NCBI GenBank assembly: GCA_020747015.1
Contig: JAGTJM010000031.1
Location: 124,001-188,000, forward strand
Direction of reading: 5' to 3'
Source of the DNA: Pyrenochaeta sp. MPI-SDFR-AT-0127
Lineage: Eukaryota; Ascomycota; Dothideomycetes; Pleosporales; Cucurbitariaceae
Length of the DNA: 64,000 nucleotides
Position 1 is the stretch's first letter; each line of letters starts with the position of its first letter. The notes beneath the pieces are model-generated. The model saw nothing but the letters and a program-made list of their open reading frames with translations. It was not told the origin of the DNA and searched no databases. Below, one piece after another: positions 46,342 to 58,313 of the stretch. The translations under genes were made by a program, and so were the position numbers.

Positions 46342-48135
46342 TTAAGCCACCCCCGCCGCAAGGTTCTTACTCTTTACGCTGATCCATGGTAACCAGAGAG
46401 CGAACACAAACCCGGCAGCAGACGTCGCAGCAGCTAGATAGAATGTGTCCATGAGCGCCACGTTATATGACTGAAGAACGCCTGGTAATTGCTCGAGTGA
46501 TGCTACCTTATGAATACCGATAGTTCCCGCTGCAAGCAGTGCTTGTATGTTTACACTCGGCGCATTCTTCATCAATTCCTTCAGCAATTGCTCATTGAAG
46601 ATAGTCTGCGAAAGTGCTGCGAATAGCGAGCCCCCGAACATCTGGAAAAAGGTGACTGTTGCAATGCCTATCGGAGTATCTGCTGCACTGAGGACGGACT
46701 GCACAGCAATGAGGGGCGATGTGATGAACATTCCGGTTCCAAGTCCAAATATGACTTGATAGCCGATCCACATAGAACTGCTGGTCGTAACTTCGAAAGT
46801 TGTGAACAACCCGCATCCGATTGACATGAGTGCTGTGCCGGCCAGTAACCAGGGATTGTAGTAGCCGAGGACAGTTGTCAATCCGCCAGCAATAATAGTA
46901 GAGACAGTCTGTGCAAGCATAGCTGGCAAAAGACTGACACCAGATTGTACGGGTGAATCGCCTTTGATTACCTGTGTAATTTTAACTCAAGCGATCAATC
47001 ATAGAGCTGGAAACCTTACCTGAAACCACTCGGGCATCCATAAACCTAGAGTAGTTGAAGCAGGCATGCCCAGCATGGCAGTGATGCTGGCTAAAAATAC
47101 TGTCCGCTCAGTCAAGATGGATGGTGGGATCATGGCCATATTTCCTTTACGTGACTGATAGAAACCGAAGCCAATCAAAGCGACACCCCCGCCAACGAAG
47201 AGTCCGATAATTCGCCCCGAGTTCCAGGCGTATTTGATCCCTCCCCATTGAAGAGCGAGCAGAACCATGAAGATCGCTGGCACAAAAACGCCGACGCCAA
47301 TCAAGTCAAGTCGCTTGATACGATCCACAATAGCGTCGCCCTCCACTGATCGGCTAGGTGGATTGAAGAAGAAGACCATAGCACCGATGGTCACCACACC
47401 CAGTGGAAGATTGATGTAGAATACCCACCTCCATGAGACATGCTGTGTAAAAACTCCGCCGAGGAGCGGTCCACAGATCAGCGCAATGCCGAACATCGAC
47501 GAGAGAATACCGGTGTAGAGAGCACGAAGGCGGAGGGCGACTACGACGGCGACTATGGATAGTGTGCCTGACATGAGACCAGCCGCTCCAGCGCCTGCGA
47601 TGGCTCGGCCAACGATAAGCATCTCGGACGATGTTGCTGCACCTGAAATCGCTGAACCAATCTCGAAAATGAGAAAGAGAATCAAAAAGGTCCACTAACA
47701 ACGTGAGATTTCTGCAACAATGAGCTATGTATTGGATTACTACCTTTAATGAGAAGTTTGCGTAGAGTTTTCCGCTTAAAGGTTGCAAAGCACACCTATC
47801 AAGTGATCAGAGGGCCATCTAAAATTCGAAGACGAGCATTCAACTTACAAAGAGAGTGAGTATGCGCTCATATACCAGCCGATATCTGCGGTGGATTGAA
47901 ACTTCTCTGTGATCAATGGGATAGCGGTGACGAGAATTGACATATCCAGTGCCATCAAGAAAACAGCAAGCCCAAGACCAAAAATGAGAATGTGTAGCTT
48001 CGCTCCGCTGAGAGAGTAGTCCACAGACTGCACCTGCCGGTTGTCGTCAGAAGATGTTGAGACGGATAAGGTAGTGCTTGCGCCATCAACAGGCTTCCCC
48101 TGTATCGCGCTTGCTTTTTCAGCTGGTGATTGCAT
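46342..48135 (-). CDS. MFS drug:proton antiporter, 14-TM DHA2 type
   Basis: Four exons on the minus strand: 48135-47849, 47795-47744, 47694-47020, 46971-46342; 547 aa. After a polar N-terminal tail of about 45 residues the first helix ends with the MALDMSILVTAIPLITEKF motif typical of DHA2 pumps. It is followed by IGWYMSAYSLS, the antiporter motif C region (GPLLGGVFTQHVSWRWVFYINLPLG), and further helices, about 14 in all. Fungal members export toxins, azoles and the organism's own metabolites across the plasma membrane. It is divergently transcribed from a Zn2Cys6 regulator 432 bp away, which suggests local control. No biosynthetic core enzyme is present, so export of a self-made metabolite is not shown. 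Confidence 0.93.
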
Positions 48136-48567
48136 CTTGAGACTTCAATTCAGCGCAAAGTATACTGGAGCAAGTCGCGAGAGAGTGTCGAGAAAAGGAG
48201 GCTAGGTGCTGGCACCTGCCTTTAAGCATTGCGCCATTGACTCATTTCGCCTATCTAAATCCAACAATTTTCTATGTAGCTGAAGCACATCATGCTTCCG
48301 AATGCATAGATATCAACGTCATGAAGTGATGCCCGGCTGGTGCGGTGAAGAGTAATACGAGATCTTGGAGCGGAGACGGGTCAAGTTTGTTCGAAAATCC
48401 CCGCTTTCCGTTCGCACGGCCCGTGCACACGGACTCGTCGCATCCCTGTGTCCCCCCGTTTACAAGCCCATCCGCTCCATTACAAGCGGTTCATTGACTG
48501 ATCTCACCTTCATCTCCGTTGGAAGCGGCGAGATACTTGACGGTTGTGTTGCCGTCTCACATTCAAG
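48136..48567. promoter_or_regulatory. Divergent promoter between efflux pump and Zn2Cys6 regulator
   Basis: A 432-bp gap between two start codons. The + strand has CGG triplets, including CGGAGACGG at 48371-48379, the half-site type bound by Zn2Cys6 proteins. Binding is inferred, not shown. Confidence 0.4.
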
Positions 48568-50944
48568 ATGCCGCGAAACGAGACGACCGCGAAGAAGCGC
48601 AAGGCGTGCCTGACCTGCACGCGGGCAAAAGCAAAATGTTCCGCAAGCTCACATGGACCGGACTGCCATCGATGTCACAGACTGAGTAAGCAATGTGTTT
48701 TCCCAGACGAAAGCATCCGAAAGCCAGGCCCAAAGTCACGCTCGTAAGTACATCATTCTGGACGAGGTTGCTTGTCTCCGACACATTTCGAAAGCTCTCT
48801 ACCAATAATAGACTATTTTCAAGATCTCCACATTTCTACTACCCTCCTTCTACGTCTTGACTCAGATTAACCACTACGATTGTCTTCAGCATCTTGTGGG
48901 ATCTTTGCTGCTGAGTGAACTTTGCTGATTCCGAAGATAGACGCGTCAAACAACTTGAGCAACGTGTCGAATGCCTCATCGACTTGATATCTGCAAAAGA
49001 TGTTGTTGAAAATAGTCACAAAAATGCACCTTGTAAGGGAATCGTGCCTGTTCCCGATTCTCCACAGTCGATGGGTCGTACCGGCACCCCAAACGATCCA
49101 CCACATGTCTACTTGGCAGAGATCTCTGCGTTTCAGGATTACGACCCTATAGGTGCAGGTCTAATCGATGAGCATGATGCTATTCGTCTTTTGGCTAAGT
49201 TCAAGACCACATTCATGGTGTCTTTCCCCTTTGTGGTAGTGGACGCTGATGCACCAACGCTTCGTCGAGAGCAACCGTTCCTCTTTCATGCCATCTTGGC
49301 AGTGACTGCGTACGAGACACCAAACATTCAATATCTACTTGCGGATGAGCTGAAACGTCAGATCGCTCGTATGATAGAGCATTCCCACAAATCTATGGGG
49401 ATGCTCCAGGGCCTTCTGGTATATACTGCTTGGTATCACTCCTTCTACCATCCTGTCACGCAACAATTAGCTATCGTCATTCAATTATGTGTCGCGCTTG
49501 TACAAGATCTTGGATGCTCTAGGAACCAGAAGGACAAAAGCCACCTAACATCGCTATCTTCCAGTGGGAAATCTAACAAGGTGGACCCAGTTGCGGGAAA
49601 GCGAGCATTTCTTGGGACATATTTTTTGACAGTTGCGTAAGTAATTCACCCCTTGTGGAGCTGCATCAAGTTGTTCTGACTGAAGGAGATTTGCACAAGC
49701 ATGGCGGAAGCGCACCACATTACCTTTTACACGCTTCATGGCCCAATGTTGTGACACATTTGCTCAGTCATCAATACCAACAGATACTCTTATCTCGCCT
49801 TTGATTAAGGCATGCGAACTTGTTTCTCGTGTTAACGACTACTTTTCGTATGATGATATCGAGAACGCAGACGTTCGTGGGGAGCTCATGCTTGAGATAG
49901 CGACCAGTAACTTCCGCAGGGAGCTGGCTCTCGTGAAAGATGCTGCTTCCAAGGTTCAAGCTGCAAAAGATAATGGTGCGCTTCACCTTAAAACTCGAAC
50001 AATAATGTGGAATGCAACTGATCGCGGCTGCAGTTACTATGAACCTCATGTTCAGTGTTCTCGATATCTGGATACACGAATGCTGCCTTCATGGTTCCTT
50101 ATGGCAGGTTGGAGATAAAAGTAGCTCAACTTCAGCCTCTTTGGTCCGACTCAAAATGCTCCATCATACTATGAAAGCCTCCACATCATATTTGCAGATA
50201 CTACTTCAGTTACCACCAAAGTCGCTCTACCCATTGGCTTTGCAATCTTGGGCTGGCTGGTTTTATGCAATCATTGTCACCTGCAAACTTGTTTTTCTTG
50301 AAGATAACGAACGTCTTGGACAAACCCAGTTTGGTGGCATACCCCAAGAAATTGACAACCTTATTCCTCAGGCCCTTGAAGATGGAACTAAACCAACCGA
50401 GAAGGTTGGAACAGTTGGTCTAAACACAACATCAGGCTGGGCTCCACTCTCTGTCGCTCAAGAGTACAACGTACAACAACTTTTCGATCAATTTATGGAT
50501 CTGTTAAGTTTCACTCTACCTCCTGGAATCACTCCCTGGACTTTGGTAAGAGAAAAACGAGATTCTCTGCATGCGATTGCGTGCATACAGCGCACCATGC
50601 TGCTCGGCTTCACAAAGAGGGTCCAGCGGTTTGAGTTAGTCGAGAACACTCAAAAATCAGATAGCCGTCGTGCACAGTGCAGCCACTCAGAACAGATTGG
50701 CGCTAAGACATCAGCAAAGACGGGGCTCAATCCCTCCGCAATACCGAGTGTAACCAATCCCACGCCCAACAGCCACACAAATTCAACGTTTCAAAATTCG
50801 CTGCCCTTTGCGGGTTTCATGAATTTTGACTCTCTGAATTTCGATGGTGTCACTTTGCCTTCATCCTTTCCGACACAGCAGAATGGGTTCGATGACTGGA
50901 TCTGGGATTCAGTCATGGATGATTTCACCATGCCTTCTTTGTAA
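48568..50944 (+). CDS. Zn2Cys6 fungal transcription factor
   Basis: Four exons: 48568-48743, 48941-49636, 49686-49975, 50034-50944; 690 aa. The binuclear zinc cluster has Cys 14, 17, 24, 33, 36 and 43 (C-x2-C-x6-C-x8-C-x2-C-x6-C), followed by a basic linker (KPGPKSRS) and a short coiled coil (RVKQLEQRVECLIDLI) for dimerisation. The middle homology region follows (FQDYDPIGAGLI, then the TARRKPT-like FAQAWRKRTTLPFTRFM). The C-terminus is rich in Asn, Ser, Phe and acidic residues, like an activation domain. Intron 1 is long (197 nt); intron 3 is inferred from the need to change frame and has a good CTGAT branch and GCAG acceptor. It probably controls the divergent efflux pump and perhaps the downstream dehydrogenase. 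Confidence 0.9.
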
Positions 50945-51139
50945 GAACTCGAGCTAGAGATGGTTACAAAACAACCACTGAAAGCGATGAGGTTTAACCA
51001 AACATTCTAAGAGAGAATAGATTCCCGCAATAATGTACTGGAGAAGATCTAATATACTCACAACGGTTCAGAATCCGTTCTCTGGTTCTATCAATGTAAT
51101 GAAACCTACTTCTATAACATGGATTCATCAACGAATGCC

Positions 51140-52204
51140 TTAATTTTGAAGTACATATCGATACCTAGGCAGACCCTTCTCAAAGTCAACAATTACCTGA
51201 TTCGCATCCTCCATTGGTCGAACCTGTACCCAAGCCTGTAGATTTGTCTCCTTTGCCAATTCCAACATGTCGCGAATATGCTGCCGAGTGCCGATCAAGC
51301 TTCCAGCGATTTTGAGGTTCTTGAAGATCAATCCCATGGGTGAGAAGCTAGGCAATGGGTCATCTGGAGCGCCGAGCTGGACAAATGTACCATTGACATC
51401 TAAAAGGTTGAGATATTGGTCGAGAGGGAAGGCTCCTGAAATGGTGGAGATGATGAGGTCAAGTGAGTTCGCGTTTTTAGTCATCCATTGTGTGTCTTCG
51501 CCTGTGGCAATAAACTCATCGGCGCCGAGTCCCAAGGCATCTGCTTTTTTGCTGGAGGACCGTGAAATTGCCACAACCTTATCGCATTTGAGGGCTTTGG
51601 CAAAGAGAAGGGCAAAGTGACCGAGGCCACCAACACCAACAACACCGACGCGCTTTCCGGGGCCGGCACCGTTGGAGATTAGAGGGTTGTAGACGGTCAC
51701 ACCTCCACACATGAGAGGAGCAGCGACCTCTGATGGTAGAGAATCTGGAATAGGAACAGCGAACGAAGCCGGTCCTCGCCATTTCTTCGCATACCCACCG
51801 TAGGCTTTATCCCCGCTAGCGTATTTGGCGTTGTATGTCATAGTCATGCTATGGCAGTTTGACTCTTGCTGCATCTTGCACGGCCTGCATGATTCGCAGC
51901 ACTCACTTTGCGCACCAATACCAACGCGGTCACCGAGCTTCATGTCCTTGACGTCTTTCCCTACGCGGGTGATTTTGCCGATAATCTCATGTCCAACGAC
52001 AAGAGGGTAGTCGGAAGGTCCCCAACCTGAGCGAAGTGAGTGGATGTCGCTGCCACAGACACCGCAGTGGCTGATCTCCATTTCAATGTCGGTTTCCGCG
52101 AAAGACTTTGGCTCGTAAGAGCCCCATTGCATATTTCCATCAGCTGCAGAAGGGTCGTGAGCCACCCAGCCCTGGAAATTGGAACTAATGGCGTTCGAAG
52201 ACAT
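51140..52204 (-). CDS. Zinc-dependent NADP(H) alcohol dehydrogenase, cinnamyl-alcohol/ADH6 type
   Basis: Single exon, 354 aa. Catalytic zinc residues are in HCGVCGSDIHSL and VVGHEIIG. The structural zinc lobe is GAQSECCESCRPCKMQQESNC, which keeps the four-cysteine arrangement. The Rossmann motif is VGVVGVGGLGHFALLFAKA. The pattern is that of yeast Adh6/Adh7 and plant cinnamyl alcohol dehydrogenases, which reduce a broad set of aldehydes to alcohols with NADPH. It faces the Zn2Cys6 regulator tail-to-tail, 195 bp apart. With the efflux pump this makes a plausible module for dealing with toxic aldehydes such as lignin or plant phenolics. The function in that module is inferred. Confidence 0.95.
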   Translation of the reverse strand: MSSNAISSNFQGWVAHDPSAADGNMQWGSYEPKSFAETDIEMEISHCGVCGSDIHSLRSGWGPSDYPLVVGHEIIGKITRVGKDVKDMKLGDRVGIGAQSECCESCRPCKMQQESNCHSMTMTYNAKYASGDKAYGGYAKKWRGPASFAVPIPDSLPSEVAAPLMCGGVTVYNPLISNGAGPGKRVGVVGVGGLGHFALLFAKALKCDKVVAISRSSSKKADALGLGADEFIATGEDTQWMTKNANSLDLIISTISGAFPLDQYLNLLDVNGTFVQLGAPDDPLPSFSPMGLIFKNLKIAGSLIGTRQHIRDMLELAKETNLQAWVQVRPMEDANQVIVDFEKGLPRYRYVLQN

Positions 52205-53661
52205 GTTCAGCGTAAGGTGATGAGATAAAGAATAGGAGCGGTGAGAATGCCTGGATGCAACACTTGAACACTTAAAGAGCTACATTATAACTACTGCCCA
52301 CCTCTTCGCATTTGTAATGCATGAAAATATAATACCATGAAGTTTTGCTCCTGGCCGGTTCTCGCCGTGCGTGAGACCCACCCCGGAAGCTTCACGGTGT
52401 TTCGATGTACGTGCGCACCATCACCGTTAAGCCCGCAATGCCCAGTTCAATTTTTCTTCTCTTATCTATAAAATGACGAGTCGGAAATACAAGGTTAGAC
52501 ATGTATCTTTGTTGCATAATATGCGGAGTACTGGACAAGTCGTATAGATGATCCACACATAAGCGAGAACCGGAACCGGTAGATATTCTACGTAGCATCC
52601 CTTTTAGTCCCCGCACATGCAGATTTCCTCGTGAGTGTTCGATGTCAGATCCACCGCTAGTATTCGGCCCTGCTGTGCAGTCTCATACCACTGACCCACC
52701 GTCCGTTCGAGTGACGCAATCAACATCATATTTCCGTTCTACCGCCACCAACGTAGCTTCGTCCGAAGCATAACATCAACACATTTTCTCATAGCATTTA
52801 AAGAATCTAAGTGCTCGCTAAACTACAGTTGTGTATTACAAGATACTGGACGTCGCCTGCGGACCCAATTTTGCAAGACTTTATCGCTATGCCAGCTGCG
52901 CTTGGCCGAACTTATGAAGTATCTTCCTTAAATTTTTCGAGTGAATTCTCTCCTCCTATCTGAATCCAGTTTCCGTATCATTGACTTTCCCCTGTCCTGC
53001 ATCGCGAACAATGACCATTTGGAGGTCACATGCTGGCCATAGACAAAAGCTATTTGACAAAGCTTTCCCTGGTAAATAACCAGCAACACTTTACTGCGAT
53101 ATTTTCCTTTGGTTTAAGGTCGCGGTCTATTTATGAGTATACCCATAGTGTTCGCGGTTTCATGAAACCATCATCTCGAATGCTTGTCTGCGAGACATTG
53201 TCTTCAGATTGGACTGATACTTTTTGAAGCCATCCTTGAAGATTTTGCCCACATCTCGATATTGAAGACGCATCTCCACAGCACCTACGAATTGATTCCG
53301 GTTAGTCGAGCATCTTCGCTGTAAGATCGTTTCTGGCAGGGCACCTTAAAGATGTTAGGTTTACATGCACACTACTCTTCTCAACAATCACACAATATAT
53401 ATGACCCATCTGACGCCAGTCCTGAGCTCACCAGTCGCAAATATCGCTGAATATTCTGTCACTACCTCATATCAAATGGTAAGATTAGTGACAGCAATAT
53501 ACAAGCTAACGGCGGCCAGCCTTGTCGCCATGCTGCTATTGGCTAGCGGGTAGCGGCAGCTCTCAGCTGCGGCTCAGCTACGGTTCAGCTGACGAAACAC
53601 TCCCTCTACCCAAAATCATCACACTTCACTCTATCAAGACAAAACTAGCTGAAGGACTCCG
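52205..53661. other. AT-rich intergenic region with a CAGCT-rich cluster near its 3' end
   Basis: About 1.45 kb holding the ADH promoter (left) and HET-gene promoter (right). Frames are short and domain-free. At 53555-53592, about 70-105 nt before the HET start codon, CAGCT and CAGCTG words are clustered; see findings. Confidence 0.5.
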
Positions 53662-55824
53662 ATGCGAACTCCAACAGATTCTGGTGTAGGCAAGTGGCCG
53701 CATCCGCAGCTTGTTGGGAACCTGCGTCGCACCACCAGTGTGACCGAAGAAACGCCCCCAAATGCAGAAAATCCGACCTTGGACGAACTAGAAAAAGACA
53801 ATGGAGACTTTTGCACTTCATGTATCACGAATATCCTTGACCTCGGCAGTAAGCCCTCGGGTCTCAATGATAAGCGAGCCAGCGATGTCCAATTCGACAT
53901 GTTGGAACGGTCTGCAAACGCAGGATGTTGCCTCTGTGGCCCTCTTTTGCGCGATTACAGCAAGCTTGGACTAGGATCGGCAGAATTCAAGACGATTATG
54001 TTTCAGGGCACCAAGAAAGACATCAGTATTTACATCCAAACGCATTCCGTTGTCAATAAATCTCTTTCCACAATACCCGTGAGTGTTATGCGAAAACTTC
54101 AAGACCTTGATGGTAGGTGCCCATATATTCACATCGCCACTTGTCGTTCAAGCTGAATCATTGGCATAATAGAGATTGAGCCTAAAAGCCTAATATCTTC
54201 ATCCCTCATGAGTGACAATACTAACTCGGAGGCTTGCTGGTCGCAAGTGGAGACGTGGTACCAAGACTGTGTCGCCAATCATCCCACGTGCGCTCTCTCG
54301 TCGCAAAGCTCTTCCTGGTATCCCAGTCGACTGCTTGATGTTGGAACTGATAGTCACTCTAAGATTCGACTCTGCATTACTGCCGAGACCAAGATCGAAT
54401 CACCTTACGCTACTCTGAGTCACTGCTGGGGGAATGCCAAAATTCCTCGGCTTGAATTAGCTAAGAGAAATTCATTCGAACAAGGCATCCTTTTGGAGGA
54501 TCTACCAGAAACCTTCAAAAACGCTGTCTTGGCCACTCGTCGTCTCGGAATTCGTTACTTGTGGATCGACTCGCTCTGCATTATCCAGGACTGTGTAGAA
54601 GATTGGAGATATGAGGCCTCCATGATGGCAAACGTATACCTCAATGGCTGTATCAACATCTCGGCTGGTGCGTCATCTGATAGCCATGGCGGCCTTTTCC
54701 GTTCGCGTGATCCAGCTACACTTCGACGACGCTACGCCACAGGTGACTTGATCGGGGAACCGGGCAAGAAGTTTCTTGTTGTAGAACCTTATGTCTGGGT
54801 CCGGCGCGTTCTCGATAGCCCCGTAAACCAGCGTGCCTGGGTTTTACAGGAGCGTCTGCTGGCCCCGAGAACGATTCACTATAGTTCACCTGAGCTATTT
54901 TGGGAATGCCGCCAGTGCAGTCTTTCCGAATCCTACCCGAGAATGCCAGCGCCGAAGACGATCAATAGTTACCCTATGAAGTGGTGCAACTTCCCACAGA
55001 TTGAAACAATAAATGCAACGGATAACACCTTTACGAATGCATCGCTGGATCATAAAACTATTTTCAGAATGTGGAACGAGTGGATAGACAAATATATGAG
55101 ATGCGGTATTACGATACCATCCGATCGACTCGTTGCTATCAGTGGTCTCGCACAGCAGACAATGACCGTCCTTGAAGATACATATCTGGCCGGGCTATGG
55201 CGCTCAATCTTACCGGCTCAGCTGCTGTGGTACAGTGACGGATGCAAACGGGTTGACGGCCAAGCTGCTCACCGACCAGCCGTTTATCGTGCTCCATCCT
55301 GGTCATGGGCTGCTATTGAATCAGACATCAGGACCAGTGCGCCAACCTCCGTTGGTGAGCTGATTGAGATCGAAGCAGCTTCTGTGACCCCACTTGTCGA
55401 AGGCGACACGACCGGTCGCGTCACGGATGGTTTCATCAAACTAATGGGGATCCTTTCTGGCCCAGCCAGTGTGTCGAAATCTTTCGATTCATCACATGGG
55501 TGGTTTGATCTATTGCTTGGCAATGTTCACCTCGGGCAGAAGGTATATTTGGATGTTCATCCGCCTACAGAGCAGCAAGAGGTATGTGATCTTCAGTGTC
55601 TGCCAGTGCGGCTCACGAGGGGGAGCACTGGTGCAATTGTAGAGGGTTTGTTGCTTGAGCAAGCTGTTGACCATTCAGATGAGTACTACCGCCGCGTTGG
55701 GTACTTTATGGCTTATGGGGAGCATGCAATGACGTTCGCTCCAGCAATTTTGAGAATGGCCTCGAGAGTCAAGGAGGGAATTCTCATCTACCCAGAGTTG
55801 GTGTCGTCGATAGTTTTGATATAG
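53662..55824 (+). CDS. HET-domain protein (heterokaryon-incompatibility family)
   Basis: Two exons, 53662-54112 and 54173-55824, intron of 60 nt, 700 aa. The N-terminal part has a Cys-rich stretch (FCTSCITNIL...AGCCLCGPLL) often placed before HET domains. The HET domain itself starts at YATLSHCWGN (about 225) and continues with YLWIDSLCIIQD, a SDSHGGLFRSR block and QRAWVLQERLLAPRTIHY. A PSWSWAAIE motif follows in the C-terminal part, as in most members. HET-only proteins of this layout are numerous in filamentous ascomycetes; most have no tested role, and some act in non-self recognition. There is no NB-ARC or repeat sensor here. Confidence 0.93.
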
Positions 55825-58313
55825 TGATACAACTCAGAGCTTCACTTATGCATTTTAGATCGCACGACGTTTTAAGGATTCATTTTCGCGTGCAGACTTA
55901 CCATAATGACAAATGTATGTCATAGTGAAATTAACAAACTTGATTTGTGTTTCCTGCATGGATGATGTCGGGCTTCTCAATGAAGTGTTTTCTTTGTCAG
56001 AGATATACATGCGATCGGCACATTGCGCAATCAAGATTTCCACTAGAAGATGATATGCAGAAACCTTATCAGTTGTTCCACACTATCGGAGAGCAGGGGA
56101 GAGCTGACAATTGATGGCAAGACACTGAACATGTCAATACCGAACGTACAAGGGTGCTTGCCTAATCCCAAAGGATGGATACAGACACTTTGGTATTTTT
56201 TGTCAATCCGCCAATTCAACTTCTTCGGTGTACATCCCTTGCTTCTAATATTTGATCTCAGGGTGAGAATGGGATCCTTCGGAATGCATTGAATTTCCCT
56301 CAGCTGCGGTAGCTCTCCCGCTCCCGCGCAAGCACTTTTAATATCCTCATGCTGGTCGGACCGATAGTACAGTATATGGCTCATTCAACCGTCAACATGT
56401 TGGTTACGAGAGTCGCCCTGACTCAAGACCCGGAATTCATCCGTGAATCCCGTATCGAACAAAGCCAAGAAGGGTTGCTGTGTGTCAACTACTGTGGTAC
56501 TACCATTCATCGATGAATCTCAACCAGAACAGAGTCGTATTCCCTCAAAGCAGGCGTTCATTAGCGTCAATATGAACTCTACTGGACTTTGCTGGCATGT
56601 GTGCTTCTTAAATAACTCCAATACAATGAAATTCGAGGAAAGATTGACAAGTTTGTGATCCGAACGACGAGGTTGTCTACACTTTAGAGCCGTGCTGTGC
56701 CCCAAAGCAGGAGCGGGCGATATTTTGACCGGACCTGCTTATTGAGATTGGGGAAGATGGCGACGCTCCGAAAACCAAGCTTGCAGGTAGTGGTGGCCCT
56801 TCTTCGGCCACTAATTTAGGATTCTGAAACTGTACGGAACCGTCCGACAAAGGGAAGGTTTCGCGAGCAGAGATGCTGGGGTCGGTCCCACAGCCTTCCT
56901 TGTGGAATTCCATGGAATCGGTAACTTTACATCCGCCTTACAATGCTTTGCGATGTGCATAGAAGTTTCTCCTGGGCACATCCCGAGTTCAGATCAGCCC
57001 TGTACACAAAGGAGCAGGCAGGTTGACTGACACGAAGGACTCCGGAGCAGGTGGCCCAGCCATAAAAGGCTCATGCATTATGAGGAAAATAACTCCTCAT
57101 CTGCTGAATCTTGATAGAAATCTTTAAAGGTTGTGTTAATGATGCCCAATAGCGCCCCAATGTGCCTTGCAGCTTAGTCACCATTAGCCTGTGGGTTATT
57201 TGAGGCTAATCCTTACCTAGCTAGGTGGTGTCGCTTCCGATCGCCCTATCACCCCGCAAGTGCGAACCTTAAATGTCGAGTCCTGGTCTCCGCCTTGGGC
57301 GTTCCACTAGCTCGAGGCACCACACAGGTGAAGGCTGTGGTGAATGCTGTTGGGCGCCGAATGAATGGGGACACTACTTTCATGGGCGCGGGAATGAATC
57401 TGGGCAATACGTACGCAAGATTCCATGACTTTTTCAAATGCACCTAACGGTTAATGCATACATGGGAGGAAGACATCCATATCATCCATTATTTATCATT
57501 GTAATCAGGTCACGGTACCGAAAAGTGCTGTGTCTCATGCATCACTAGCGGTTTAACGATTCATCTGGAAGGAGTACCGTCGACATGAACCGCTAGCCTT
57601 GCGCCTTCTCTCCGCTTCTCATTGTTTGCTATTATGAAGTGTCTGCAAATGCCTAGACATCTGTCTTTGCTTCGCGCAGATTGAAGCCCTAAGGCTACGT
57701 GAGAATGACATGGGCGCGGACTCTCAATGGTGTTCTTTTCCAATGCCAGCCAGCACCGATTGTTTTCCCACTGCTAATGACAAGCACGAGCGTCCTCAGC
57801 TGCCGACTCCCGCATTGATCTGAAGGAACGCCACGCCACTGAAAGCAACATACCAGTATAAGCCTTTTGGCGATCCCTTCAAAAACTATATCATTAGCGG
57901 CGCACGTCATTTGAAGGTGACCATGAGTTGAGATCCACTGCGTGCATACTTCGATTCATGTCCCTTTTAAACTCAAGCCAGTCGGAAAGCTAGGCCAGCA
58001 AGCCTCGCGATTGATTTGCTGGGATTTACGCTGAGATGTACCCGATTTGCCAAGGTCGTTTAGCAAGTGAGACCCTGCATTCAGCCCGCTCTTAATATCT
58101 GCACATCTCTGGTCAGCTAGCGTCTGAAGTCTGACCGAGGGAGAAAAACAGCGGAAAGGGTGCGCGGAAAGTTTGAGGAGATAATGTGGCGTTTCACAAG
58201 CCCCATTTGCCGTGCGTCAGGATGCACCCTGAGATAAGAGCAATGCCTGCTGTTCCAGGTAGCTCCTGTCTGCCTCTATCCTCCTCCGATGTCTCCTCAA
58301 CTTCAAATCAACA
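55825..58313. other. Long intergenic gap, no gene supported
   Basis: About 2.5 kb. Frames at 56043-56384 (-), 56443-56658 (+), 56677-56913 (-) and 57249-57443 (-) are short, domain-free and without convincing splice partners. The last about 300 bp form the receptor gene leader. I see no transposon ends. Confidence 0.5.

Noticed and set aside
46342..52204. Secondary-metabolite gene cluster around the efflux pump and Zn2Cys6 factor
   Set aside because: No polyketide synthase, peptide synthetase, terpene cyclase or prenyltransferase in the window; the pump, regulator and dehydrogenase alone do not make a biosynthetic cluster.
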